From positions 94,763-158,762 of the forward strand of contig NZ_JACFAJ010000014.1 of the NCBI RefSeq assembly GCF_014250685.1: DNA of 64,000 bases, given 5' to 3'. The DNA comes from Cetobacterium sp. 2A (GTDB taxonomy: Bacteria > Fusobacteriota > Fusobacteriia > Fusobacteriales > Fusobacteriaceae). Position numbers and translations under genes: made by a program. The notes beneath the pieces are model-generated. The model saw nothing but the letters and a program-made list of their open reading frames with translations. It was not told where the DNA came from and did not search any database. Below are positions 43,153-51,941 of this stretch, piece by piece (within the stretch, counting starts at the first letter, position 1; every line of letters starts with the position of its first letter).

Positions 43153-44538
43153 ATGAATAAAATGATAGGACCAGTCGCTTTTACAGCTTTAGCGATTTCT
43201 TCGATATTTACAACGTCCAATTTAGCTGTATTAGCAGCCAATGGTGGTGCTCTTTTTGTCCTTTTGCTTATTTCTATTTTCTTTTTCTTTATTCCAGTCG
43301 CTTTGGTTGTTGGTGAATTAACTACAGGACCTTGGGGAACAAATGTCTTTACTTGGGTTGAAGCTGCCTATGGAAAAAAAATTGGTTTAGCTGCTGTATT
43401 TTGGCAATGGTTTCAAGCGATAGTTATGACTCTTCCTATGCTGTATTTTACAGTTGGAACATTTGCTTACTGTATAGGATTTAAGGAGCTTAATACAAAT
43501 CCAATTTATCAATTATTAACGGCTATTGCTTTTTACTTATTATTAATAGTCATAGAAACTATTAAGCCGCGATTTTTGATAGATATGGAAGCTTTTGGAT
43601 TTTGGTTCTGTATAATGATTCCGGTGTTTGCCCTTTTTATATTTTCATTAGTTTATATTTTCCAGGGACATTCACCCGCTTTTCCTTTTACTGTAGAAGG
43701 ATTGATACCAAAATTTGACTTACAAAGTTTCTTAGCTCTTATTCCGTATATTTCTTGTTTAACAGGAATTGAAATAAGTGGTCCTTTTGTTAAAAGACTA
43801 GTTGATGTAAAAAAGAATTTTCCTAAAGCTATCCTTATAGTAGTAATAACTGCTATTCTAGCAAATTTAGTTGGAAGTGGAGCAATTGCATTAATATTTC
43901 CAACTAATCAAATAAATTTAAGTAGTGGTTTTATAGAAGTATATGATTTTCTATTTAATTACTATGGTATCCCTTTATATATTGTAAAAATTTTAGGAAT
44001 GCTTGTTGTATTTGGTATGCTTATTAAAACAAGCAACTGGCAAATTAGTCCAGCGTTAGCTCTTAATAGTAGTGCCAACACTAATCTTTTACCTAAAAAA
44101 TTTGGATATCAAAATTCTAAAGGAACTCCTATCTATATTTTGTGGGTTCAATTGATTGCTTTAACTATTTTAGGAATATTCTTATCCATGTCTAAATCTG
44201 GAAATATAGCATTTTTAATAGCTGTTTATTTAGATGTTTCTATTTACTGTTGTGTATATGTTCTAATTTTCTTAACTTATTTTAAATTAAATAAAACTCA
44301 ACCTAATGCTCCAAAATTATTTACTATGCCTGTAAAGCTTAAAATCTTTGTACCTTTAATTGGATTATTAACTACTATTGGAGTTATTGGATTATGTTTT
44401 ATTCCACCAGGTGGTGTACCAAAAGATCAGTATACATTGTATATTTCTATCTTAACTGTATCATTCTTTTGTGCCTTTGTAGCGCCATTTTTAATCGGAG
44501 ATTTTTTTACAGACGAGAATAAAAAGAAAGTTCAATAG
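43153..44538 (+). CDS. APC family amino acid permease/antiporter (glutamate/GABA-antiporter-like)
   Basis: The 461-residue protein has about twelve membrane segments and belongs to the APC superfamily. ISSIFTTSNLAVLAANGG near residue 16, and the region LIPYISCLTGIEISGPFVKRL near residue 196, resemble the GadC/YjeM group of amino acid antiporters. The start has AAGGGGTGA at proper spacing. The gene stands alone between a P-type ATPase and a convergent ion channel, with no decarboxylase neighbour, so the exchanged amino acid cannot be inferred. Confidence 0.85.
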   Translation: MNKMIGPVAFTALAISSIFTTSNLAVLAANGGALFVLLLISIFFFFIPVALVVGELTTGPWGTNVFTWVEAAYGKKIGLAAVFWQWFQAIVMTLPMLYFTVGTFAYCIGFKELNTNPIYQLLTAIAFYLLLIVIETIKPRFLIDMEAFGFWFCIMIPVFALFIFSLVYIFQGHSPAFPFTVEGLIPKFDLQSFLALIPYISCLTGIEISGPFVKRLVDVKKNFPKAILIVVITAILANLVGSGAIALIFPTNQINLSSGFIEVYDFLFNYYGIPLYIVKILGMLVVFGMLIKTSNWQISPALALNSSANTNLLPKKFGYQNSKGTPIYILWVQLIALTILGIFLSMSKSGNIAFLIAVYLDVSIYCCVYVLIFLTYFKLNKTQPNAPKLFTMPVKLKIFVPLIGLLTTIGVIGLCFIPPGGVPKDQYTLYISILTVSFFCAFVAPFLIGDFFTDENKKKVQ

Positions 44539-44542
44539 CAAT

Positions 44543-44590
44543 AAAAAATTCTCCTCGAGTATTTTAATTTATACTTGAGGAGAATTTTTT
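44543..44590. terminator. Bidirectional terminator
   Basis: A 20-bp stem (44543-44562 with 44571-44590, one G-T) with an eight-base loop lies between the converging permease and ion channel genes. Confidence 0.9.
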
Positions 44591-45524
44591 ATTTTCCATA
44601 ATTTTCTAATTCTTTTAAATTTTCTCTTAATTTTTTAAAAAATGTTATAAAGAAATGTTCAGAATATATAATTGATTCTCCTTCTTTTTTATCATCTGTG
44701 CCATTAGGAGGAGTCAAGTTTCCACTTCCAAGTACAGAAAAAATAAATGTTAAAGAAAAACTAGTTATAAAAATTCCAAGCATAGTTTCCTGAACAGTCA
44801 TTAATCTTATCCAAATATTTGCTGCTGTTATAGTCCCTGATCCTACTGTAGTAAGAGCTCCAAAACTTATATAAATATAATTTAAATATATTTCAAAATC
44901 AAATTCTTCCATCTTCTTTAATCCGTTAAATAATTTTTCACTAGAAATTATATCAAATATATGAAATAAAGAAGAATACGCAAATCCTACTGCAAAATAG
45001 GTTAAAAAAATCATCAGTATGTCTATCTGTTTTACTTCTCTTTTATTGAAGATTACAGTAATAAATTGTTGCATAATTATCATAATAATTACAATTATAG
45101 AAATTACTATAATTATTATGTGAAGTAGCTTTACTATAAAATTATCCATGCTCCTTGAAAGTACCGCTTCTCCTAAAACTTGTAAAATTGAAACTAAAAA
45201 ACTAAAATAAAATAATATTCCAATCGCATATAGGGGATATTTTTTAAAAAAATTTATGAATTTTAATCTGAAATAATATAAAAATGGATCAAGTACACAG
45301 TACAGAGATATGGTCATTACTATTAGACTCCAAATGAACTCTTTAGATTGTATAACCAAATCAGTTTCATAAATTTGAAGTCCTGAAATCCCTATGGATA
45401 GTAAAAAAGCAATAAATCTTATCTTCTTCTTTGAAAAATAGTCATATTGTTTAATTCCATTTACCGTTGAATTTTTAAAAAAATTTAATACTTTTAATAC
45501 TATAGTTTTTGTTTGATCAATCAT
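44589..45524 (-). CDS. Ion channel protein of the two-pore-helix type with a TVGSG filter
   Basis: The 311-residue protein has about five to six membrane segments and a C-terminal pore module in the Ion_trans_2 style: SFGALTTVGSGTIT at residues about 219-232, followed by the inner helix MLGIFITSFSLTFIFSVL. The filter motif TVGSG replaces the potassium-selective TVGYG. A soluble tail of about 45 residues follows. No voltage-sensor arginine ladder is obvious. It is preceded on the same strand by alanine racemase, 79 bases away. It may be a weakly selective cation channel. Confidence 0.75.
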   Translation of the reverse strand: MIDQTKTIVLKVLNFFKNSTVNGIKQYDYFSKKKIRFIAFLLSIGISGLQIYETDLVIQSKEFIWSLIVMTISLYCVLDPFLYYFRLKFINFFKKYPLYAIGILFYFSFLVSILQVLGEAVLSRSMDNFIVKLLHIIIIVISIIVIIMIIMQQFITVIFNKREVKQIDILMIFLTYFAVGFAYSSLFHIFDIISSEKLFNGLKKMEEFDFEIYLNYIYISFGALTTVGSGTITAANIWIRLMTVQETMLGIFITSFSLTFIFSVLGSGNLTPPNGTDDKKEGESIIYSEHFFITFFKKLRENLKELENYGK

Positions 45525-45603
45525 AATAACTCTCCAAATATCTTTATTTAATGTTGTCTTGAATTAAAGATACTTAATTTGAAGAAAAAATCCTCTTTAT
45601 TAA

Positions 45604-46656
45604 TCAATTTTTGAATCCTATTACTCTTGGAATTCTTTCATTTATCATGGGAATAAATTCATAAGGCGGCATTTCTAAATGACTTGATGCAACTTTAAGA
45701 TCTTTAAATATTGAAACTTTATCCCCTACCTTAACGGATGAATCAACTGCAACAAAAGTAGTATCCATACTTACTTGTACTATTCTAAACTCCTTATTAT
45801 TTATAATACATTTGCTATTGCAATTTTTTTTCGAAAATCCATCACCATATCCTAACTTTATTTTAGCTATATATTTATACTCATCCATTTGAAGATCTTT
45901 TTGTAAATCATAACCTATATACTTTTTTCCCTCAATTTGATTTATTCCTCCTACCTCTCCCTCCAAACTGAATACTTGTTTAAGATTTTCATCATAAAAT
46001 CCTAATTCTTGAAGTCCGTATAGTAAAATTCCACATCTTAAATGAGTTGAAATATCGTTTTCTATCATTAAAATTCCTGCACTATTTTGCAAATGAATTA
46101 TCTCAAAATTTTCTACTCCAACTTTACTTACTACTTCTCTAAAATTTTTTTCTAATGTTAAGGAATCTTCATAATTGGCTGCAAAAATATGAGTGAAAAT
46201 CCCTTTAAAAGTTATATGTTCTTGATTTATAATTCTAACTAATTCTTCTAATTTTTCTATTTCAATACCATTTCTACTAAATCCAAATTCTAACTTTATA
46301 TGTAGTCTATTTGGTTTTATCCCATTAGATAAATATCTATTTAAATCCTGATAGCTATTTACTGCAAGTTCTAAGTTTTCATTCTCCAATACATCTTCAA
46401 AATTTTCTATACTTTCCAAAACTAAAACTTTAACATTTGATAATTTTAAATTAAAAATTTTTAGAGCTTCATATAATCTAGCTACAACAAAATAGCTACA
46501 TCCATTTTTTGATAAAATTTTTGCAATGGGTTCTATTCCATGACCATAAGCATTTGCTTTTAATACTGCTAAAATTTCCTTTTGTTTTGAATTTTTTAGA
46601 TATTCATAGTTATGAATCAAATTCTCTTCATTAAGTTTTATTTTAAAATTATACAT
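45604..46656 (-). CDS. alr: Alanine racemase
   Basis: The 350-residue protein is a PLP-dependent alanine racemase, making D-alanine for the cell wall. The PLP lysine is in AVLKANAYGHG near residue 35, and the second catalytic base region includes KLGYGDGF followed by QVSMDTTFVAV near residue 293. The start at 46656 has GGGGGG six bases upstream; the frame is open for 68 more codons but without family similarity. It reads away from parA with a shared 148-base intergenic region. Having this often essential gene next to the partition genes may help fix the replicon. Confidence 0.93.
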   Translation of the reverse strand: MYNFKIKLNEENLIHNYEYLKNSKQKEILAVLKANAYGHGIEPIAKILSKNGCSYFVVARLYEALKIFNLKLSNVKVLVLESIENFEDVLENENLELAVNSYQDLNRYLSNGIKPNRLHIKLEFGFSRNGIEIEKLEELVRIINQEHITFKGIFTHIFAANYEDSLTLEKNFREVVSKVGVENFEIIHLQNSAGILMIENDISTHLRCGILLYGLQELGFYDENLKQVFSLEGEVGGINQIEGKKYIGYDLQKDLQMDEYKYIAKIKLGYGDGFSKKNCNSKCIINNKEFRIVQVSMDTTFVAVDSSVKVGDKVSIFKDLKVASSHLEMPPYEFIPMINERIPRVIGFKN

Positions 46657-46804
46657 GTTTATCCCCCCGTTTTTTATATTTTTTCTTACTATGATATATA
46701 GCTTATTTAAATTATCTTTGCAAAGGATTTCTTTATATTTTCTATTTTTTATGATAAAATTAAGGTAGAATATAGATTTTTTTATTATGTAGGGGGGATA
46801 AATT

Positions 46805-47548
46805 ATGAAGATAATATCTTTATTAAATTTTAAAGGTGGAGTTGGGAAAACAACTAGCACTCATTCTATTGGAGCTGCTCTTTCTAATTTTGGGAAAAAA
46901 ATACTTTTAATAGATTTAGATCCACAAGGGACTCTTACATTTTTATCAACAGATAAAAATATAGAAAATTCCTCTACTGAATTATTATTTCATAAAATAA
47001 CTCCTGAAGAATGTATTTTAAAAGAAACGGAGTTTGATATAATTCCCAGTAGTATAAAATTAGCGACTTCTGAACTAGAATTAAATGGTCATTATGGAAA
47101 AGAATTTAAATTAAAAACTGCTTTAGAAAGTTTAAAAGATTCTTATGACTATATCCTTATAGATTGTCCACCAAGTCTATCTGTATTTACGTTAAACGCT
47201 CTTACTGCTTCAACAGACTTAATTATCCCATGCGAATGTGAATTGGCCTCATTAGAGGGATTAGAGCTTCTCTTGGCTACATTAGGGACTCCAATAAAAG
47301 CACTTAACCCAGATTTGAAAATTTTAGGAATTTTACCTACTAAATTAGATGGAAGAAAAAATATATCTAGAGAAGTTTATGAAACTTTACAGGAAGAACA
47401 TAAAAATTTACTTCCTCCAATTAGAATTAATAGTAAACTTAGTGAATTAGGAATTGAAAAAGTTTCTATTTTTAAATATGATAAAAATTCAAATGGTGCA
47501 AAAGACTACTTTAAAGTTGCACAGGTGATTCTTGATGTCAAAGCTTAA
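46805..47548 (+). CDS. parA: ParA/Soj family partition ATPase
   Basis: The 247-residue protein is a type Ib-like ParA without an N-terminal DNA-binding domain. The deviant Walker A KGGVGKTT is at residues 10-17, the A' motif IDLDPQGTLT near residue 36, and the Walker B-like YILIDCPPS near residue 115. The start follows GGGGGGAT. It overlaps the next gene by 14 bases, as in parAB operons. It should position or segregate the replicon on the nucleoid. A plasmid replication initiator and iterons lie 3 to 5 kb downstream. Confidence 0.93.
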   Translation: MKIISLLNFKGGVGKTTSTHSIGAALSNFGKKILLIDLDPQGTLTFLSTDKNIENSSTELLFHKITPEECILKETEFDIIPSSIKLATSELELNGHYGKEFKLKTALESLKDSYDYILIDCPPSLSVFTLNALTASTDLIIPCECELASLEGLELLLATLGTPIKALNPDLKILGILPTKLDGRKNISREVYETLQEEHKNLLPPIRINSKLSELGIEKVSIFKYDKNSNGAKDYFKVAQVILDVKA

Positions 47549-48227
47549 TAGATTAAAAGACAGAAAAAAAAGAGACTATTTTGAAGATGCAAATATAGCA
47601 GTTAGTACTATAACACAAGAGGAAATTAGAATTTCTTCTATAAATTTTGATTATCAAACTCTAGAGATTTCAACAGAAGACAAAAAAAATCTTTTAGATA
47701 TAGAAAAAGATATGTTATTTCAAGGTAAAAAATTAGGAGATACGGCTCTTAAAATTGGAGAAAATCTTAATAGAGCGAGAGGAATTTTTTCTAAATATTC
47801 AACTGATGATTCTGATTTAACATCATTTGTAAAATGGTATACTGCTTTGGGATTAACTAAGGATCAAGTCTATCTTTTTAGTGGAAGATATAAACTTTGT
47901 TTATCTGAACCAAAATTTAAAGATAATATTTTAGTGCTTTCTGACAGAGCTATTAAGGAAGTTATAAATAAAAAAACTCCCAAAATGATTGTTGAAAAAG
48001 TTTTAAGTGGAGAATTAAAAACAGGATTGGAAATAAAGAACGCAAGAGAACAGTTTGAAATTTCGAGCGTGCTCGAAATTTCAAACGATTTAGAAAGTGA
48101 ATTAATATATAAAAAGCTAGAATTAAAAAATTTAAAAAAAGAAATCAAACTTAAAGAATTGGAATTAAAAAATCTTATAGAAAAAGCTCTATTACTAGAA
48201 CAAGAAATTAATAAAGAGATGGCTTGA
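47535..48227 (+). CDS. Putative partition partner protein in the ParB position (no canonical ParB domain)
   Basis: The 230-residue protein is translationally coupled to parA but shows no ParB/sulfiredoxin motif. The middle part (about residues 64-120) has LGDTALKIGENLNRAR, then FVKWYTALGLTKDQVYLF, resembling DUF3102-like helical modules of plasmid proteins. The C-terminal 60 residues are a long charged coiled coil (KKLELKNLKKEIKLKELELKN pattern, heptad-like). The start at 47535 has AGGTGATT upstream. It probably acts as the centromere-binding adaptor for ParA. A perfect 16-bp inverted repeat lies within its coding sequence (48053-48086). Confidence 0.7.
   Translation: MSKLNRLKDRKKRDYFEDANIAVSTITQEEIRISSINFDYQTLEISTEDKKNLLDIEKDMLFQGKKLGDTALKIGENLNRARGIFSKYSTDDSDLTSFVKWYTALGLTKDQVYLFSGRYKLCLSEPKFKDNILVLSDRAIKEVINKKTPKMIVEKVLSGELKTGLEIKNAREQFEISSVLEISNDLESELIYKKLELKNLKKEIKLKELELKNLIEKALLLEQEINKEMA
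48053..48086. repeat. Perfect 16-bp inverted repeat inside the ParB-position gene
   Basis: Bases 48053-48068 are the exact reverse complement of 48071-48086, separated by GT. The inner core is CGAGC-GT-GCTCG. It encodes residues about 174-184 without breaking the frame and has no T-run. Position and form make it a candidate centromere (parS-like) site, though only one copy is seen. Confidence 0.88.
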
Positions 48228-48249
48228 AAAATCAAGCCATCTCTTTATT
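48210..48249. terminator. Bidirectional terminator
   Basis: An 18-bp stem (48210-48227 with 48232-48249) with an AAAA loop overlaps the last codons of both the partition gene and the convergent binding-protein gene. Confidence 0.88.
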
Positions 48250-49756
48250 CTTTTTCCATAACCTCATAATAATTTCTCATAGTCGATTTATTATATTGAA
48301 AGTTTTTTATTTTTTTATTTACTCCAATTCCATCAATTTTATAAATCAACGGAATCACTGGATTATCATCAGCTACAATCTCTTGCGCTTTTTTATAGTG
48401 ATTTTTTCTTTTTTCTGAATCATTTGTATGTCTTGCAAGTTCTAGTTCAGAATCTAATTCTATATTCGAATAAAAACTTCTATTCCCACCACTCCCAATT
48501 GAAGAAGTATGGAACAATGCGCTCATTACCGCATCTGAATCACTTGCACCTAATACCCAGCCTGTTAAAAGGATATCATGAGCTCCAGAAGATGTCTTTT
48601 GCAAGAATGTACCCAAATCAACAATTTCTATTGTTGATTTTATTCCAACATCTTTTAAGTCAGATTGTATAATTTGAGCTATCTGAACTCTTAAAATATT
48701 TTCACTAGTCCATATTTTTAAATTTAAATTCTCTAAATTTTCTTCTTTTAATATTTCTTTTGCTTTTGACGGATTATACTCATATCCCTCCAACTCTTGA
48801 TAACTTCCAAAAATTGAAGGATTTATAGGAGATTTTGCAATTTTTCCTCGTCCTAGAAAAACTGCCTCCAAGATACCTTCCTTATTTATTGAATGATGTA
48901 TAGCTTTTCTTAAATTTTTATTTTTTAATCCTTCCTTCATAACATTCAAAGATATAAATTCTGTTGTAGTACTCAATTTGTGAAGTAAGTTTAATTTTGG
49001 ATTTTCTATTATAGTATCAAAATCTATTGGCGATATAGCATATGCAATATCAATATCACCTGTTTCAAGTGCTGCCAATCTACTGCTATTTTCTGTAATT
49101 ACTTTAAATATTATTCCATCAATTTTCGGTGAACCTTTATAATAGTCATGAAATTTTTCTAAAACTATATTTTCGCCATTATTCCATTTCTTAATCTTAA
49201 ATGGACCTGTTCCAATCGGAGATAGAGAAGATTTTTCTTCTGATTCTAAACTATATTCTTCATTTAAAATAGCAGCTAAAGGCATTGTCAGATTATAAAG
49301 TAAGGGGGCCGAGGGATTTTTTAATTTAACTAAAACTCTATATTTTCCAGCTTCTTTAACTGACTCTATATCACTAACTATTGTCTGACTTCCTGGCTTT
49401 TTTAACATTCTTTGTAAACTAAAAACTACATCTTTTTCTGTCATTTCTTTTCCATTATGAAATTTTACATTTTTTTTCAAATTAAAAAGTATTTCTTTTT
49501 CTGAAATATATTCCCAATTTTCAGCTAATTCTGGAGTTATATTCCCTTGATCATTTAAAGTTACTAATGTATTGAACACATGCTCAGTTATCGCCAATGT
49601 CGAAAACTCATTATAAAGATGTGGATCTAAAGATTTTGGTTTTAATCCTTGAGCCACCATTATAAAATTATTTTTTTTATGCTCAGGAATTATTTCTCTA
49701 ATTAATAATACTATTCCAACTACAACCAGAATAAGTACTATAAGATATTTTTTCAT
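48245..49756 (-). CDS. Family 5 substrate-binding protein without a lipobox
   Basis: The 503-residue protein is a peptide/nickel-type family 5 binding protein. It has GLKPKSLDPHLYNEFSTLAIT near residue 37, LAENWEYISEK, PIGTGPFKIKKW and the C-terminal PVIPLIYKIDGIGVNK. It is a close paralogue of the protein at 17264-18775. The N-terminus is a hydrophobic segment (residues 4-19) with no cysteine, so it is either anchored by that helix or secreted. It sits alone between the partition and replication genes, with no transporter genes, so its cognate system must be elsewhere. Confidence 0.88.
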   Translation of the reverse strand: MKKYLIVLILVVVGIVLLIREIIPEHKKNNFIMVAQGLKPKSLDPHLYNEFSTLAITEHVFNTLVTLNDQGNITPELAENWEYISEKEILFNLKKNVKFHNGKEMTEKDVVFSLQRMLKKPGSQTIVSDIESVKEAGKYRVLVKLKNPSAPLLYNLTMPLAAILNEEYSLESEEKSSLSPIGTGPFKIKKWNNGENIVLEKFHDYYKGSPKIDGIIFKVITENSSRLAALETGDIDIAYAISPIDFDTIIENPKLNLLHKLSTTTEFISLNVMKEGLKNKNLRKAIHHSINKEGILEAVFLGRGKIAKSPINPSIFGSYQELEGYEYNPSKAKEILKEENLENLNLKIWTSENILRVQIAQIIQSDLKDVGIKSTIEIVDLGTFLQKTSSGAHDILLTGWVLGASDSDAVMSALFHTSSIGSGGNRSFYSNIELDSELELARHTNDSEKRKNHYKKAQEIVADDNPVIPLIYKIDGIGVNKKIKNFQYNKSTMRNYYEVMEKE

Positions 49757-49779
49757 TTATTCTTTTTTCTCCTAGTTTT

Positions 49780-51606
49780 CTATTTTTTTTCTTTTTTCAA
49801 CTCTTGTATAGCACGTCTAACTATTACGTCAATATCTTCAGATTGAATTTTTGCTTGATCATACTGGTTAAATAAAATTCTACCAACTTCAAGGAGTAAT
49901 GTTGTCTCTTCTTCTACTCCAAAGAAAAAGATGTTTGAATAATTCATACTCTTAGTTCTTATTTCATTTCTTATTTCATCCTGTGATAAATATTTTTTAT
50001 TATCTATTACTACTTCTATTTTATCTTCTACTATTTCTAGAATATTTAAATCCGTAAAATATTTAATTTTATCTAAATATTTTGCAATTATCGAAAGTTT
50101 TCCTAATGTAAAAGCCCTTTTTACTGTAGAAGACTCGTTTCCAGCCTCTAATAAGTAATCTTTTAAAGCATCTTGTTCTATTTTTTTCTTTTCTTTTTCT
50201 GAAAGATTTCTATATTTTATTTTTAATTCATCTAATTCTTGTTGCTCTTTTTCAACACTCTCTTTTTCTTTGTCTATTTCTTCTTGTAGCATTTGAAATT
50301 TAAGAGATTGTTGTTGTTTTTTCTTTTCTTGGAATTTAAAATCTGCTATCCAATCTTTTTCAAGAGAATTTATAAAATACGTCCTAATACTTAAAGTACT
50401 GTTTTGTTTTGTATAATTTGCTGCCAATTTAACTTTTTCCAATCCGTAAATTTTTATCATATCCATAATAGTTTTAGGCATTGTTTTTAAAGTTTTTGCT
50501 TTTTCAGGTAAAAGAGAGAATATCTCATCTAAAACTCGTTCAGTTTCTTCTAATTTTTCAGAATTTTCTTCTATATTCTTCTCTTCTGTAAAACTAATCA
50601 TCAAATTATTAAATTGATTTCTATCTTGAAAAAAGTTATCTTGTTTTATTAAATTATGTTCTTCATTGAAAAAAAACTCTATTTCAGCTGTTTCCCAAGT
50701 ACCTTCTTTAATAATATTAAAATTTTCTATAAGACCCTTTTCCTTTAAATCTTTACAAGATTTTTCAATTATAGATGCACTTCTACTTATAACTTTTTTG
50801 TCAAAACTTAATGGAATTCTCTTTATTAAAACTTCTAACTTTTCTTTTATATGTAATCTATTAAATCTCCATTTATTAATTAAAAGATAAATTGCTCTAG
50901 TTATTGGACTTCCCATTTCTAATAAAAGTTCAGAATTATATACTAAATAACCTTTTCTAACTATGTTGTTATAAAAAGGTTGAGATAATGAAATTTTATA
51001 GATTTCACTTATTCTTCCATCCCTAAAATACTCCGTCTCTCCGCCTTTTGCTTTAGTTTTAGTTATAATTCTAACGTTCATTATATTTGTAAGAATAGTA
51101 TCCTCAACTATACTTCCTTCTGTGTTTGAATAAAGTGTATTTTTAAAAGTATATGAAGTTTGGCTTAATCTTGCTATTGAACCCTTTATTTGTTTTAATA
51201 AAGTTTGTCTTGTTCCTCTATTTTCAACATTTAAATTATCTAATATTTCACTAGCAGAAACTATAAATTCAATTCCATATTTTTTATCCCTCATTATCTT
51301 TGTAAGTGCAATAAAAATTCTTTCTTCTAATTCTCCTGGAATTGAATCACCAGAAGTTGGTCTAACTTCAATATATTTATCTTTCCTTTGATTAAAATAA
51401 TATATAACTACTTGATTAGGTTTTCTTTTTCTATTTTTACTAAAAAGTGGATATTCTATCATATTCATGTCAAATCTGATTAATTTATTTCCAGCTTCAG
51501 CTAATATTTTCTCTTCTGGTAATTCAAGGAATTCTTCTATTATTTCAACTTCTCCATTATCAATTACCTGTGGATACATCCAATCATTTTTATTTTTTTT
51601 CCCCAT
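49780..51606 (-). CDS. Plasmid-type replication initiator protein
   Basis: The 608-residue protein has an N-terminal half typical of iteron-plasmid initiators (replication initiator protein A group): FDMNMIEYPLFSKNRKR near residue 45, YYFNQRKDKYIEVRPTSGD, and ERIFIALTKIMRDKKYG, then winged-helix-like regions (SASEILDNLNVENRGTRQTLL; IPLSFDKKVISRSASIIEKS). From about residue 435 it has a long charged coiled coil, then a further domain. Iterons lie directly upstream. The ribosome site AAGGGG is about 12 bases from the start, longer than usual. The size is large for a Rep, suggesting extra C-terminal functions. Confidence 0.85.
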   Translation of the reverse strand: MGKKNKNDWMYPQVIDNGEVEIIEEFLELPEEKILAEAGNKLIRFDMNMIEYPLFSKNRKRKPNQVVIYYFNQRKDKYIEVRPTSGDSIPGELEERIFIALTKIMRDKKYGIEFIVSASEILDNLNVENRGTRQTLLKQIKGSIARLSQTSYTFKNTLYSNTEGSIVEDTILTNIMNVRIITKTKAKGGETEYFRDGRISEIYKISLSQPFYNNIVRKGYLVYNSELLLEMGSPITRAIYLLINKWRFNRLHIKEKLEVLIKRIPLSFDKKVISRSASIIEKSCKDLKEKGLIENFNIIKEGTWETAEIEFFFNEEHNLIKQDNFFQDRNQFNNLMISFTEEKNIEENSEKLEETERVLDEIFSLLPEKAKTLKTMPKTIMDMIKIYGLEKVKLAANYTKQNSTLSIRTYFINSLEKDWIADFKFQEKKKQQQSLKFQMLQEEIDKEKESVEKEQQELDELKIKYRNLSEKEKKKIEQDALKDYLLEAGNESSTVKRAFTLGKLSIIAKYLDKIKYFTDLNILEIVEDKIEVVIDNKKYLSQDEIRNEIRTKSMNYSNIFFFGVEEETTLLLEVGRILFNQYDQAKIQSEDIDVIVRRAIQELKKEKK

Positions 51607-51628
51607 TTTTTATTTTATCCCCTTCAGA

Positions 51629-51643
51629 CACCAACATCTATTC
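51629..51643 (-). promoter_or_regulatory. Inverted partial iteron in the rep leader
   Basis: On the minus strand this reads GAATAGATGTTGGTG, combining the TAGATGT and TGTTGGT blocks of the iterons in reversed orientation. It lies between the likely rep promoter and its ribosome site. Such sites commonly let the initiator repress its own gene. Confidence 0.5.
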
Positions 51644-51710
51644 TTATATGTATATATTTTACTTGTTTTTATACAATTTTACCTTAACTTCCGGGAAATT
51701 ACAAGGAATT

Positions 51711-51860
51711 TGTTGGTATTAGATGTAGAAATATGCCTATTTTACCAATATGTTGGTATTAGATGTAGAAAGTGTTGGTATTAGATGTAGAAAGTGTTGG
51801 TATTAGATGTAGAAAGTGTTGGTATTAGATGTAGAAATATGTTGGTATTAGATGGGGATA
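51711..51860 (+). repeat. Six iterons of the replication origin
   Basis: Copies of TGTTGGTATTAGATGTAGAA start at 51711, 51751, 51773, 51795, 51817 and 51840. The first five are identical over 21 bases; the sixth diverges after AGATG. Spacing is 22 bases for copies 2 to 5, 23 to the sixth, and 40 between the first two. Two helical turns per repeat put all copies on one face. They lie directly upstream of the initiator gene in the same orientation and define an iteron-type origin. Confidence 0.93.
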
Positions 51861-51941
51861 AATTTTTTATATTGAACACATAATCTAACCCTTGTAACTA
51901 TTGAGTTTAAGAGTCTTTTTTTTGATTTATTTATTTGCACT

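Noticed and set aside
46656..46860. A 68-codon N-terminal extension of alanine racemase
   Set aside because: It would run into the parA coding region on the opposite strand, has no similarity to the family, and a good GGGGGG site precedes the internal ATG at 46656.
47870..48235. A 121-residue minus-strand frame opposite the ParB-position gene
   Set aside because: It is a shadow frame whose similarity to the sense protein comes from the palindrome at 48053-48086; it overlaps the terminator and has no start signals.
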